Source: JBFFSQ01 sp041572275
Lineage (GTDB): Bacteria; Pseudomonadota; Gammaproteobacteria; SZUA-229
Direction of reading: 5' to 3'
Length of the DNA stretch: 64,000 nt
NCBI GenBank assembly: GCA_041572275.1
Contig: JBFFSQ010000001.1
Coordinates: forward strand, 1-64,000
The position numbers were made by a program, and so were the translations under genes. This document shows, piece after piece, positions 45,556 through 55,032 of the stretch (positions are counted from its first letter, which is position 1; every line of letters begins with the position of its first letter). The notes beneath the pieces are model-generated. The model saw nothing but the letters and a program-made list of their open reading frames with translations, did no database searches and was not told the DNA's origin.

Positions 45556-46281
45556 TTACAAGCCCATTGACTCCAGCTGCTGAATAATATTCTTCGCTGG
45601 GGCATAACCTGGATTCATCTGGCCATTTGCATACATGATGGCAGGAGTACCGCGTATACCTAGATCCTGAGCCAGTTTGGTATGTTGTTCAATTGGATGG
45701 TCACAGGTTTTTGCTTCCACTTCTTCGCCAGCTTTGGCCTTATCCATCGCCTGTTGTGGATTATCAGCACACCAGACACTCACTGAAGTATCATAGCTAC
45801 GTTTTCCTTTGAAAGGTACAAATACATAGCGCACCTTGACCCCGCCCGCCATATATTCTGACATTTCCTGATGTAAACGACGGCAGTACGGGCAATAGAT
45901 ATCAGTGAAAACAGTAATGGTATGTTTGACATCACCTTTAGGCGTATACACCAGCAACATATCTTCGCTGATGCTATCTAATGTTGCTTTTCGGGCAAGA
46001 CCACGGGTTTCTTCCGTTAGATTCTGTCGACTTTGCAGATCATACATATCGCCATCGAGAACAAAACGAGCATCTTTGGTCATATACAGGATCTGCGGCC
46101 CCGTGGTCACTTCATACAGGCCTTTTACGGGTGTTACTTTAATTGTGGCACCTGCGGCCTGAGGCATGTTTTTGACCAGAGCGGCTTGCAAGTCTTTGAT
46201 ATCCTGCTCAGAGGTGTTGCCGGCGAATGCAGGATTAACGGCCAACAACATAGAAAAGACACTTATTAATAGATATTTCAT
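45556..46281 (-). CDS. dsbC: Periplasmic disulfide isomerase DsbC
   Basis: Homodimeric thiol:disulfide interchange protein that isomerises wrong disulfides in the periplasm, kept reduced by DsbD. 241 residues with a Sec signal (NPAFA, cut after 20), an N-terminal dimerisation domain and a thioredoxin fold with active site CPYC (Cys130, Cys133) and cis-Pro loop GTPAIMY. The second structural disulfide pair (WCADNP and KTCDHP) is present. E. coli DsbC uses CGYC; CPYC is the DsbG form. Overall length and C-terminus (MNPGYAPAKNIIQQLE) fit DsbC. Its neighbour xerD is the usual one in gammaproteobacteria. Confidence 0.93.
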   Translation of the reverse strand: MKYLLISVFSMLLAVNPAFAGNTSEQDIKDLQAALVKNMPQAAGATIKVTPVKGLYEVTTGPQILYMTKDARFVLDGDMYDLQSRQNLTEETRGLARKATLDSISEDMLLVYTPKGDVKHTITVFTDIYCPYCRRLHQEMSEYMAGGVKVRYVFVPFKGKRSYDTSVSVWCADNPQQAMDKAKAGEEVEAKTCDHPIEQHTKLAQDLGIRGTPAIMYANGQMNPGYAPAKNIIQQLESMGL

Positions 46282-46418
46282 AACGGGGTAATTCTCGATT
46301 AATGATTAGCTGTAGAAGTAGACAGCGGGCATTATAAATAATTCCGGGTAAAATATTCTATATTTCGTCACGGACTTGATTATTGAACGCCAAATACGCC
46401 CCAAATAACATCGGTGAT

Positions 46419-47339
46419 TCAGCCCCGGGGATGATGCTGGTGATACAGAGATTTCAGGCGCTGATCAGCGACATGGGTATAAATCTGCGTTGTCGAGATA
46501 TCCGTGTGTCCAAGTAACATCTGTACCACCCTTAAGTCAGCCCCATGATTCAACAAATGGGTAGCAAAGGCATGCCGTAAGGTATGAGGCGACAAGGCCT
46601 CAGCCGCAATACCGACCTGTATCGCATAGCGCTTGAGCAGATACCAGAAAGCTTGACGAGTCATCGCCTGGCCCCGTTTAGTGACAAATACCGCATTACA
46701 GGGCAACTTGTTTGCCAATAAATCGGGCCGTGCCTGTTTTAAATAGCGTTGTAACCAGCTCAAGGCCTCTTCACCGAGAGGAACCAGGCGCTCTTTTCCA
46801 CCTTTACCAATAATTCGTACCACACCTGGATTAATCGACACCTGACTTAATTGCAGCCCCACCAGTTCACTCACACGTAAACCTGTGGCATAGAGAATTT
46901 CCAGCATGGCCCGATCGCGCAGCCCCAGTGACTGCTCGACCACCGGTGCATCAAGCAAATCCAGCACCTGTTGCTCTGTCAGTGTTTTAGGTAAAGGCTT
47001 TTCCGGTTTAGGCGCTTCAATCAGTGCAGTAGGATCGCTAGCAAGCCGCTTTTCTCTTAGCTGATAGGCATAAAACCGGCGCAGGCTGGAAACTAAACGC
47101 GCAGCTGATCGATTTTTTATCCCCTGCTCAAAACAAAATGCCAGATATGTCTGAACCATCTGCTCATCCGCCTGTAGCAACATGTTGCTATGTGCCTGTA
47201 ACCAGAGCGCAAAGCCCGCCAGATCATTTCGGTATGCGGCCAGGGTATTGGCACTCAAACCATTCTCCATCCACAGTGCGTCAATATACTGTTCGATAAT
47301 GTTCTGCTCTGTTGCTGATAAGCGATCTGATTTGGCCAT
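46419..47339 (-). CDS. xerD: Tyrosine recombinase XerD
   Basis: With XerC resolves chromosome dimers at dif, under FtsK control. 306 residues with SAM-like N-terminal domain (15-100) and catalytic domain holding Arg155, Lys179, His252, Arg255, His278 and nucleophile Tyr287. The dsbC-xerD order supports XerD over XerC. No dif site is evident here. Confidence 0.95.
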   Translation of the reverse strand: MAKSDRLSATEQNIIEQYIDALWMENGLSANTLAAYRNDLAGFALWLQAHSNMLLQADEQMVQTYLAFCFEQGIKNRSAARLVSSLRRFYAYQLREKRLASDPTALIEAPKPEKPLPKTLTEQQVLDLLDAPVVEQSLGLRDRAMLEILYATGLRVSELVGLQLSQVSINPGVVRIIGKGGKERLVPLGEEALSWLQRYLKQARPDLLANKLPCNAVFVTKRGQAMTRQAFWYLLKRYAIQVGIAAEALSPHTLRHAFATHLLNHGADLRVVQMLLGHTDISTTQIYTHVADQRLKSLYHQHHPRG

Positions 47340-47442
47340 GGTTTTTTGAGTTTAATCAAACCTTTGTTCTATGTGGATAGGTCACAATGCGTCTGTGTTA
47401 AACTTCAACACTTTTAGCATTAAGCAGATTATGCCACTTTAG

Positions 47443-48015
47443 ATGAGCTCGATGTCGACAAAAATTTGTACAGTTATTCTCGCCGGGGGTCTTGGCCGAC
47501 GCATGGATGGTCAGGATAAGGGGTTACTGGAGTGGCAGGGCAAACCACTCATCGAACATGTTCTGACAACACTGGATAATAACGATGACATCATCATCAA
47601 TGCCAATCGCAATCAGGAACGTTACCAAAGTTATGGCTACCCCGTCATTAATGACAGCATAGCCGATTATCAAGGTCCACTGGTCGGGATATTGAGTGCC
47701 ATGACCATTTGCCCGAATGATTACCTGTTATGCCTGCCTTGTGATTCACCGCAGCCTCCAGCCGAATTGAAACAACGACTACTGGTCTGCCTACAGCAGA
47801 ATCAAGCCAGGTGTGCCATCTGCCATGATGGTACCCGGCTACAACCCCTGTTTGCGCTCATTGCCTGCTCATATCAGGCGCAACTGCAAAGTTTCCTGGA
47901 TCAGGGTCATCGTAAGGTACATGATTTTTTTCTCCAGTTAGAACCAGCCATCTGCGATTTTTCTGACCAGGCAAATCATTTCCATAACTTCAATACGCCC
48001 AACGATATGCGATGA
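47443..48015 (+). CDS. mobA: Molybdenum cofactor guanylyltransferase
   Basis: Links GMP to molybdopterin to make the MGD cofactor of DMSO-reductase-family enzymes such as nitrate reductase and formate dehydrogenase. 190 residues (E. coli MobA 194) with the GTP-binding LAGGLGRRMDGQDKGLLEW and the Mg-site PCDSPQPP. First gene of mobA-mobB-moeA with 4-bp overlaps; divergent from xerD. The molybdoenzymes are not in this window. Start could also be the second ATG at 47452. Confidence 0.92.
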   Translation: MSSMSTKICTVILAGGLGRRMDGQDKGLLEWQGKPLIEHVLTTLDNNDDIIINANRNQERYQSYGYPVINDSIADYQGPLVGILSAMTICPNDYLLCLPCDSPQPPAELKQRLLVCLQQNQARCAICHDGTRLQPLFALIACSYQAQLQSFLDQGHRKVHDFFLQLEPAICDFSDQANHFHNFNTPNDMR

Positions 48016-48533
48016 GTATACAATTTCCCAAACCGATACTGGGTTTTGCTGCTTTCAGTGGCACCGGTAAAACTACATTGCTGGTGAAACTGCTACCCGT
48101 TCTCAAACAACGGGGCCTGCGCATTGCCATAGTCAAACATGCCCACCATAATTTCGATGTCGACACACCAGGCAAGGATAGTTATGAACTGCGTAAGTCT
48201 GGCGCCTCGCCCATGCTGATCTGTTCCAGTCGTCGCACAGCCATCATGATTGAAAATGAACAGGAACAAGAACCTGATTTACAGGATGTTTTGAGTCATA
48301 TTAATCCAGACAGCATTGACCTGGTTCTGGTAGAAGGTTTTAAACTCTGGTCATTTCCAAAAATTGAGCTGCATCGACCCGCTGTCGGCAAACCCTTACT
48401 ATTTCCCAATGACGATAACATGATCGCCATAGCCCATGACGGCTCACTGGCAATCAAGCCCGATATCCCAGTTCTCGATATCAATAACACACAACAAATT
48501 GCAGAATTTGTTATCCAATTTATACAACAGTGA
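48012..48533 (+). CDS. mobB: Molybdopterin-guanine dinucleotide biosynthesis adapter MobB
   Basis: GTP-binding protein that boosts MGD formation by MobA. 173 residues with the P-loop FSGTGKTTLL near residues 15-24, the Walker B/VEGFK motif DLVLVEGFKLW, and the SGAS segment. Overlaps mobA by 4 bp and moeA by 4 bp. Confidence 0.92.
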   Translation: MSIQFPKPILGFAAFSGTGKTTLLVKLLPVLKQRGLRIAIVKHAHHNFDVDTPGKDSYELRKSGASPMLICSSRRTAIMIENEQEQEPDLQDVLSHINPDSIDLVLVEGFKLWSFPKIELHRPAVGKPLLFPNDDNMIAIAHDGSLAIKPDIPVLDINNTQQIAEFVIQFIQQ

Positions 48534-49780
48534 CAATCATGACAAAGACACAATCGCAAAATTCAAACTTTCTTTCTTTCGACGAAGCACTGGCTCGCAT
48601 TCAACAGGGTGTTCATGCACTCAAAAGTCAACGCTCCGTCACTATCCGTGAAGCCATTGGCCGCGTTCTCGCAGAAGATGTTTGTTCGCCGATGGACGTT
48701 CCACCGTTTGTCAATTCAGCGATGGACGGCTATGCCGTTAACAGTAATGACCTACCCCAAACAGGTGAAGCCACATTCAAGGTAATCGGCAAATCATTTG
48801 CCGGAGCACCCTTCGATGGTGCAGTCAACACTGGTGAATGCATCCGCATCATGACCGGTGCCGTGGTCCCAACGGGTGCAGATACTGTCATTATGCAGGA
48901 AGATACAAACCGTGATGGCGATACCATTAGTATTGGAGACCAACATAAGCCGGGACAAAATGTACGTCACCCTGGTGATGATTTTTCAGCCGGCGACACC
49001 ATCATAAAAGCCGGTGAGCGTTTATCACCGGCCAAACTCGGCCTGCTTGCGTCAGTAGGTGTCACTGAACTGAAAATAGTACGTACGCCAGTCGTTGCCT
49101 TTTTCTCCACAGGGGATGAATTAAAAAGTGTTGGCGAACATTTACAGCCTGGGGATATATATGACAGCAACCGTTATATTTTATTCGGCATGCTAGAGAA
49201 AATGGGTGTGCAGTGTATAGATATGGGTGTGGTCCCCGATATAAAAGAACAGATTGAACTGACCTTGAAAGAAGCAGCAAGCTGTGCAGATATGATCATC
49301 ACCTCCGGTGGCGCATCGGTAGGTGAAGCTGACTACATAAAGCAGATTCTGGATGACATTGGTGAAGTCGATTTCTGGAAAATCGCGATGAAACCGGGTA
49401 AACCACTGGCATTCGGCAAAATCGATAACAAACTCTTTTTTGGTCTACCTGGCAATCCGGTATCAGCCATGGCTACCTTTTATCTGTTCGTACAACCGTC
49501 ATTAAAACTGCTGGAAGGTGAACAATCCGTTGACAACATCCAGTTGAAGGCGCGCTGTCTGAGCAAACTTAAAAAACAACCCGGCCGAAAGGACTACCAG
49601 CGTGGAGTATTAAGTAGTAATGAGCAAGGTGAGCTGGTTGTCGACACCACCGGTATCCAGGGCTCACACATGTTGAGTTCAATGTCTAAAGCTAACTGTT
49701 TTATTGTTTTAGCGCGCGAATCTGGGGACATTGAAGCCGGAACACTGGTGGATGTTCTGCCATTTAATGAATTAATTTGA
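48530..49780 (+). CDS. moeA: Molybdopterin molybdenumtransferase
   Basis: Inserts molybdate into adenylylated molybdopterin to complete Moco. 416 residues (E. coli MoeA 411), with domain III signatures SGGASVGEADY, KPGKPLAFG and GLPGNPVSAM, and N-terminal DVPPFVNSAMDGYA. Start is GTG 48530 overlapping mobB, or ATG 48539. Last gene of the cofactor unit; terminator at 49888. Confidence 0.95.
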   Translation: MTIMTKTQSQNSNFLSFDEALARIQQGVHALKSQRSVTIREAIGRVLAEDVCSPMDVPPFVNSAMDGYAVNSNDLPQTGEATFKVIGKSFAGAPFDGAVNTGECIRIMTGAVVPTGADTVIMQEDTNRDGDTISIGDQHKPGQNVRHPGDDFSAGDTIIKAGERLSPAKLGLLASVGVTELKIVRTPVVAFFSTGDELKSVGEHLQPGDIYDSNRYILFGMLEKMGVQCIDMGVVPDIKEQIELTLKEAASCADMIITSGGASVGEADYIKQILDDIGEVDFWKIAMKPGKPLAFGKIDNKLFFGLPGNPVSAMATFYLFVQPSLKLLEGEQSVDNIQLKARCLSKLKKQPGRKDYQRGVLSSNEQGELVVDTTGIQGSHMLSSMSKANCFIVLARESGDIEAGTLVDVLPFNELI

Positions 49781-49887
49781 ATCGATTACCACTGCCCTAA
49801 TAATGTGCACACAAATAATGCAGAATGTTGATCATCTTTGATCATTTAAGCATTGTATTCATTAAAAACAGTTTATTAAGCCATAAA

Positions 49888-49919
49888 AAAAGCCGTTCTC
49901 ATAACTGAGAACGGCTTTT
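49888..49919. terminator. Bidirectional Rho-independent terminator after moeA and the histone-like gene
   Basis: A perfect 14-bp stem (49888-49901 with 49906-49919) and 4-base loop, with the GC core agccgttctca flanked by A and T runs on either side. Sits between the convergent stops of moeA and the histone H1-like gene. Confidence 0.92.
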
Positions 49920-49944
49920 CTATGCCTGATATGAACAATCGGCC

Positions 49945-50424
49945 TTATTTACGTTTTTTACGACGTTTTGTAGGCTTCAGTGATTTTTCAAGCTTGGCCA
50001 TTTGCTGTTTAGTCCATTTTTCAACAAACTTGGCAACAGCAGCTTCTTTAGCAGCAGACATTTTTAGAATCGCCTGCTCACGTTTTGCAGCCATCTGCAG
50101 CTCTGCTTTAGCAGCTTTCAGATCAGCCTGAACACCCGCAATTTTATCTTTTATCGCCTTTTTAGCTTCAGCGGCTTTTGCAGCAGCTTCTTTGCGTTTA
50201 GCTGCAGCTTCTTTTTTCTTCGCGACTGCGGCTTTTTTCTTTGCGGCTGCTGCGGCTTTTTTCTTGGCTGCTGCAGCTTTTTTCTTCGCTGCTGCGGCTT
50301 TTTTCTTCGCTGCTGCACCTGAGGTTGATTTCTTAGCGGCTACTTTTTTCTTAGTCGCTACTTTTTTCTTCGCTACAACTTTTTTCTTAGCAGTTACTTT
50401 TTTCTTCGCTTTTGGACGGGCCAT
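49945..50424 (-). CDS. Histone H1-like Lys/Ala-rich DNA-binding protein
   Basis: 159 residues, very basic. Residues 1-35 and 40-85 are tandem KKKxxA repeats (KKKAAAA) like the C-terminal tail of eukaryotic H1 and of bacterial AlgP/Hc1-type proteins; residues 85-140 form a charged helix (DLKAAKAELQMAAKREQ) and the tail ends PTKRRKKRK. Likely nucleoid-binding. Repeat runs in the coding DNA invite copy-number change. GAGG ribosome site eight bases upstream of the ATG and an AT-rich promoter region upstream. Function in transcription control is inferred. Confidence 0.82.
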   Translation of the reverse strand: MARPKAKKKVTAKKKVVAKKKVATKKKVAAKKSTSGAAAKKKAAAAKKKAAAAKKKAAAAAKKKAAVAKKKEAAAKRKEAAAKAAEAKKAIKDKIAGVQADLKAAKAELQMAAKREQAILKMSAAKEAAVAKFVEKWTKQQMAKLEKSLKPTKRRKKRK

Positions 50425-50557
50425 GTTTAATCCTCATGATTAGGTTATGAGGGGATTATAATTCTTATTTTTCGTTTTACAAATAAATCAAGCATTTATT
50501 CTGCATTTTTTTAAAGTTTTTTAATTTTTATTCATATTTTTTTAAATTTATGAACAA

Positions 50558-50585
50558 AAAAACCTGGAACAGGGCCCAGGTTTTT
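50558..50585 (-). terminator. Terminator of the TraF-like gene
   Basis: AAAAACCTGG and CCAGGTTTTT (50558-50567 and 50576-50585) form a 10-bp stem with an 8-base loop about 34 bp past the TraF-like stop. Leftward it is followed by a T tract. Confidence 0.8.
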
Positions 50586-50618
50586 AAAATGTAATAAATA
50601 ATTTGTAATTAATTTAAA

Positions 50619-51746
50619 TCAAAAACGGAATCCTGTTTGTACAAATGCACCTAAAGAGTCATCTTCACCCACAACAACCGCTGCATCTAAATGAAAGCCT
50701 AACCAGAGACCTACACCGGCAGAAATCAGATCTGGATCATCCGTACCACTGGCGATATTGGTCTGATAACCGGCGCGAAGTTGCATAAAATCAAGAACAT
50801 TAAACTCGGCACCCACCGCCATCATCTGTGATGGTGAATCATTGATACTCACAGGGTCGATTTCTGTTAAGTCCATATCAGCTGAAATAGTCAGGAAACT
50901 GGTATGAAAAGAAGCACCAGCACGGACATGCGTATCAAAATCAAATGTATTGAAACCATCAGAAACTGATTTCTCAATCAGGTTTTTGGCTACAACACCC
51001 ACAGTCAGTGTATCCAGCACATCAATCGCAACGCCGGCGTCCACTGTGGTAAAACTACCAAGATCTGACTCAACAGCATCTGAAATCGCGTTACCAGTAT
51101 CCACAATATCGATAGACTGATTAAAGTAAACTGAGTCAACCTGTACTGTCTTCGGTGTTACACCCAATGCGATTTCCATCCCCAGAACCGAGAGTTTGGT
51201 GGCAAAAGACACACCGATTTCCTGAGCAGAATAACCTAATGCACGAAATTCACCTTGTGGTGCTGACACACCTGGTACACCTGGCACTGTTTCAAGATAG
51301 AAACCATTCGCCTGAGCGACTCCATGATAAGAAAATCCCATAGTAAAATTATCACCGGCAAAAACCAGAGCGGCATTCCCCGTTGCTGTCGCCTGCAAAC
51401 CTGTACCATCTAATTCTGCAGCGATAGCAATCATTTGGTTGATATCACTAATAGTAGGCGTAGTAATATTGCTTAAGACCTGAAATTCATCAATCAAATC
51501 TACCATACCGCCAGTATCCACCACCTGCACACCCACAGCCGGGACTAATAAAGCAAACGAATCATCTTTTTCATTGATTGCCAGCATCGCAGGATTTGAA
51601 AATGCAGCCGTAGTAATACTACCGGTGGCGACACTGGTATTACCCATAGCGACTGAGCGTGCATCAAAAAAGCCATAGGGTACGGCTGATGCTGTTGAAA
51701 TACTCGCAGCTACTAAACCAGCAGCCAGTAGACTTTTCCTAAACAT
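50619..51746 (-). CDS. TraF-like outer-membrane beta-barrel protein
   Basis: 375 residues from ATG 51746 (MFRKSLLAAGLVA), which has a perfect AGGAGG before it; an in-frame upstream start at 51779 adds 11 poor residues. Signal peptide cleaves after STASA. The mature N-terminus PYGFFDARSVAMGNTSVA and the FSNPAML motif recall FadL/TraF_2-type barrels, with alternating beta strands throughout and a C-terminal Phe (FVQTGFRF), the outer-membrane insertion signal. Often labelled conjugal transfer TraF, but no conjugation genes are here, so a conjugation role is unlikely. Substrate unknown. Confidence 0.78.
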   Translation of the reverse strand: MFRKSLLAAGLVAASISTASAVPYGFFDARSVAMGNTSVATGSITTAAFSNPAMLAINEKDDSFALLVPAVGVQVVDTGGMVDLIDEFQVLSNITTPTISDINQMIAIAAELDGTGLQATATGNAALVFAGDNFTMGFSYHGVAQANGFYLETVPGVPGVSAPQGEFRALGYSAQEIGVSFATKLSVLGMEIALGVTPKTVQVDSVYFNQSIDIVDTGNAISDAVESDLGSFTTVDAGVAIDVLDTLTVGVVAKNLIEKSVSDGFNTFDFDTHVRAGASFHTSFLTISADMDLTEIDPVSINDSPSQMMAVGAEFNVLDFMQLRAGYQTNIASGTDDPDLISAGVGLWLGFHLDAAVVVGEDDSLGAFVQTGFRF

Positions 51747-52118
51747 AGGAACCTCCTGATAAAATATTTTATTATTCAATATTGCTATTGAGTCTATATC
51801 AAATTAGCTCGAAAACAAGAAATTACACCGACGCTGGAAAATTTCATTACCGGCTTTCCTGATTGTTTTTTTGTTATCATTTAAATTGCGATTCACTCAT
51901 GCGAAACATTATGAATATGCTCTGAATGCTCTCACTCAATTGACATATATGATTTAAGGCTTTCATCCTTTAGAATTACTCGATATGCGTCATGTGAACA
52001 AGCCTTCACACGATACTACGCAGCACACTGACTTATCATCGAATCAGTAATGATCTGCATATAATTAATTCAATGTCCGATTAACTTTATAGCTTGCTTA
52101 TGGGTAAAATATCCCAAT
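51747..52118. other. Intergenic region of 372 bp without a gene
   Basis: Between the divergent TraF-like and RDD genes. It contains a TTGACA at about 51939-51944 without a matched -10, and no long inverted repeat or ORF with a ribosome site. It must hold both promoters. Nothing else recognised. Confidence 0.6.
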
Positions 52119-52589
52119 ATGAGTCACATTTCTACACATATTCCACCTGTTAGCCTGATTAAACGCCTGCTAACCATCGTCTATGACCTGTTATTGCTGC
52201 TAGCAGTACTCTTTATTGTCGGTACGGTGATTGCTGCAGCGGCCACTATGTTGTTAAACGATGGCCATGCCATTACAGAAGAACATGAGATATACACCAT
52301 CTATCAGATAATTGTACTCATCAGTCTGTTACTCAGTAGTTTTGTATTTTTTGGCTGGTTCTGGACACATGGCGGACAAACTCTGGGAATGAAAACCTGG
52401 CGCGTGAAATTACTGACCTGTGATGGTTCACCGGTGACCTGGAAAATAGCCGCCATTCGTTTTATGACAGCACTAGTGTCCTGGTTAGTGTTTGGCCTGG
52501 GCTTTATCTGGTCACTGGTGGATAAACAGAAACGCACCTGGCACGACCTGGCTTCACATACAGTGCTGTTGCAGATGGATAAGTCGTAA
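52119..52589 (+). CDS. RDD family membrane protein
   Basis: 156 residues with two long hydrophobic segments (about 22-44 and 62-84) and a third near 118-136. The RDD pattern appears as R15..D23 in LIKRLLTIVYDLLLL, with the family segments GQTLGMKTWRVKLL and TWHDLASHTVLL. Role is unknown; some members are Na+/H+ antiporters. Convergent with lptG at a 6 bp gap. A similar RDD gene neighbours lptG/pepA in Pseudomonas. Confidence 0.85.
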   Translation: MSHISTHIPPVSLIKRLLTIVYDLLLLLAVLFIVGTVIAAAATMLLNDGHAITEEHEIYTIYQIIVLISLLLSSFVFFGWFWTHGGQTLGMKTWRVKLLTCDGSPVTWKIAAIRFMTALVSWLVFGLGFIWSLVDKQKRTWHDLASHTVLLQMDKS

Positions 52590-52595
52590 GTTTTT

Positions 52596-53657
52596 TTAAT
52601 GCACACGCCGAATCGCCAGTAAACCGGCAATGGCGACTAACATCACAGGAATGGCGGCACTAAAGAAAGGGTACACGCCATAAATTTGTCCCAGGTGATT
52701 AATGGTGCGGTTCAGCATAAAGAAGCCAATTCCCAGCAATAAGCCAACCAGGATCCTGAAACCTGACCCCCCACTGCGTTGAGAACTGAATATGAAGGGC
52801 AAGGCAATCAACAACATCACCAGGCTGGATATGGGTGTCATCACTTTTATCCAGAATGCCAGCTGATAATGACTGGCATCGAGCTGGTTATCTTGCAGAT
52901 ACTTGCTGTAAAGGTATAAATCGATCGCCGACATAGTGGCAGGTTTTACACTCACCACTGTAAACAGTTCCGGATTCAATAATTCAGGCCAGTCCAGTGT
53001 TTTCAGTGACTCACTGGACACTTTTCCATCGCTGAAGATACTGCGCTGTACTCGTTTTAGTTGCCAGCTGCCATTGACATAGCGAGCGGCATTGGCGTGA
53101 ACAATCTGTTTCAACTGATTATTTTTATCCAGCTGATAGATTTTCAAATTGCCTAACTGATAATCCGGATAGACACGGCCAACCTGGATATAATTCATGC
53201 CATCACGCGCCCAGAAGCCATGCTTACCCAAAGAAATATTCTGTTTGAGTGATGTCGTACGAATAGTCTGCGCTTCGCGCTCACTGAGGGGCACCAGAAC
53301 CTCACCAGTCACCGCAACTAAAATCACCAGCACCAGTCCAGCCTGTAATACCGAACGCACAATGCGGAAGATAGAAACACCGGCCGCACGCACCACAATT
53401 AGTTCACTGTTACCTGCCAGCATACCCAGACCCAGCAGGCTACCCAGCAGTACTGCTGTTGGAAATAATTCATACAGACGTTTAGGTAAGCTCAACAACA
53501 CATACAACGCTGCTTCAGTGACGCCGTACTGACCTTTGCCGACATCATCGATCTCACCTACAAAATCAACAAAAGCCAATAAGGCTCCCAGCACCATCAA
53601 TGTCATCAAGGTACCGGAGATAACCGTTTGGGCAATATAGCGATCCAGTATTCTCAT
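52596..53657 (-). CDS. lptG: LPS export ABC transporter permease LptG
   Basis: Inner-membrane permease of the LptB2FG transporter that extracts LPS and loads the LptC-A-D bridge. 353 residues (E. coli 360) with MRILDRYIAQTVISGTLMTL, six membrane segments in two groups, and a large periplasmic beta-jellyroll between. The start overlaps lptF by 4 bp, so the two permeases are coupled. Confidence 0.95.
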   Translation of the reverse strand: MRILDRYIAQTVISGTLMTLMVLGALLAFVDFVGEIDDVGKGQYGVTEAALYVLLSLPKRLYELFPTAVLLGSLLGLGMLAGNSELIVVRAAGVSIFRIVRSVLQAGLVLVILVAVTGEVLVPLSEREAQTIRTTSLKQNISLGKHGFWARDGMNYIQVGRVYPDYQLGNLKIYQLDKNNQLKQIVHANAARYVNGSWQLKRVQRSIFSDGKVSSESLKTLDWPELLNPELFTVVSVKPATMSAIDLYLYSKYLQDNQLDASHYQLAFWIKVMTPISSLVMLLIALPFIFSSQRSGGSGFRILVGLLLGIGFFMLNRTINHLGQIYGVYPFFSAAIPVMLVAIAGLLAIRRVH

Positions 53658-54772
53658 GTGTTTTCTAATCGAGCAGGTTTAAACAAAAAGCGTCGGACAC
53701 CACCGGCACGGATAAACAACCAGAACACAATCACCAGGAACAACAAACCATGTACCCACCACATCCCCAGTGTGAGTGATACTGTGCCATTTTCTATCCA
53801 GGTCTGCGCCACACTCAACAGGTTAGTAAAAATCAGGTAAATAAAAATAGCTGGCGCCAGTCGTGAATAACGGCCTTTTCGAGGTTTGGTATAACTCAGT
53901 GGCAACGCCAGCATGGCCAACAGAAAAGTCGCCATAGGTATCGACAAACGCCATTGAAATTCAGCCTGATGATAACGGTCACTCGAATTCCAGATCATTT
54001 TGGTCGGCAGAGCACTACGGTCTGTTACCCGTTTATCGAAAACCTTGTCATCATCAAGATAAACACCGTGCTTTTCATATTGAATGATTCTGAAGTCGCG
54101 TGTTCCCGGTGTACCTGCATAATGTTGGCCATGGCTAAACAGAATAAACTTCCGCCCTTCTTCGTCTTTATAACGATGAGCCCGTGCAGCAGTTTCGATA
54201 TCAATCACATTGACATCTTTTTGGTGTAAAAAGATGTTTTCCATAGAGCGCCGATCATCAGACTGCTTCTCAAGAAACATAATAGCATTACCATCCTGTG
54301 CCTCATTAAAACGCCCGGCAATCAGTCCACTCAATTCCGAACGACTTTCTATTTCGGCCTGCAGGGCTTTATGCTTGTGTGACAAATCAGGAATTACCCA
54401 CATCGTCATGACCAGCATAAATAAAGATGCCGGTATCACAATGATCAACAGGGGACGGTAAAATCGACTAATACCAAAACCGCAAGCAGCCAGCACCGCC
54501 ATTTCATTATCTTTATACAAACGACTAAAGGTAAGCAATACCCCAAGATACAAACTCAGCGGCACCACCAGGATCAGATAACGGACACTGATTATAATCA
54601 TGAAGGTGAACACAGCATCTTCCGGAATCAGGCCCTCAGATGCCTGACCCAGTAACCGGGCCAGGGTACTGCTGAGCAAAATCAACATCAGCACGAGCGA
54701 TACAGCCAGCCATGTCTGTAACAACTCGCGGGCCACATAGCGGTCAATAATAGAAAAATATCGTGTTAGCAT
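53654..54772 (-). CDS. lptF: LPS export ABC transporter permease LptF
   Basis: Partner permease of LptG. From ATG 54772 it is 372 residues (E. coli 366), starting MLTRYFSIIDRYVARELLQT; a TTG at 54826 would add 18 atypical residues. Six membrane segments and a periplasmic domain (about 130-270, with FILFSHGQHYAGTPG). Divergent from pepA, the conserved gammaproteobacterial arrangement. About 260 bp of shared promoter region separate them. Confidence 0.94.
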   Translation of the reverse strand: MLTRYFSIIDRYVARELLQTWLAVSLVLMLILLSSTLARLLGQASEGLIPEDAVFTFMIIISVRYLILVVPLSLYLGVLLTFSRLYKDNEMAVLAACGFGISRFYRPLLIIVIPASLFMLVMTMWVIPDLSHKHKALQAEIESRSELSGLIAGRFNEAQDGNAIMFLEKQSDDRRSMENIFLHQKDVNVIDIETAARAHRYKDEEGRKFILFSHGQHYAGTPGTRDFRIIQYEKHGVYLDDDKVFDKRVTDRSALPTKMIWNSSDRYHQAEFQWRLSIPMATFLLAMLALPLSYTKPRKGRYSRLAPAIFIYLIFTNLLSVAQTWIENGTVSLTLGMWWVHGLLFLVIVFWLFIRAGGVRRFLFKPARLENT

Positions 54773-55032
54773 GGATATTGTCTGATTTTTTTCAGTCAGT
54801 GGCTTATTTAAGCCCGATTCAATCAATTAATTGCACATTTTACGCTGTTTTGAATATTTTTTTTCATAACAATCTGTATATCAACGTCATCTTTGCATAA
54901 AATCCTTACCAAACAGCATAAACAGGCTCTTAGAGGAAGGTTGATGTCTTACCAGGCTGTTATCTGAATCCGAATCTAATTGATCGATTCATCTTAATTT
55001 ATTACAGGCACATATAAAATAATGGAGCCATT

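Noticed and set aside
50192..50443. Phe/Ala-rich + strand frame
   Set aside because: It is the antisense of the Lys/Ala repeats of the histone H1-like gene (AAA reads TTT).
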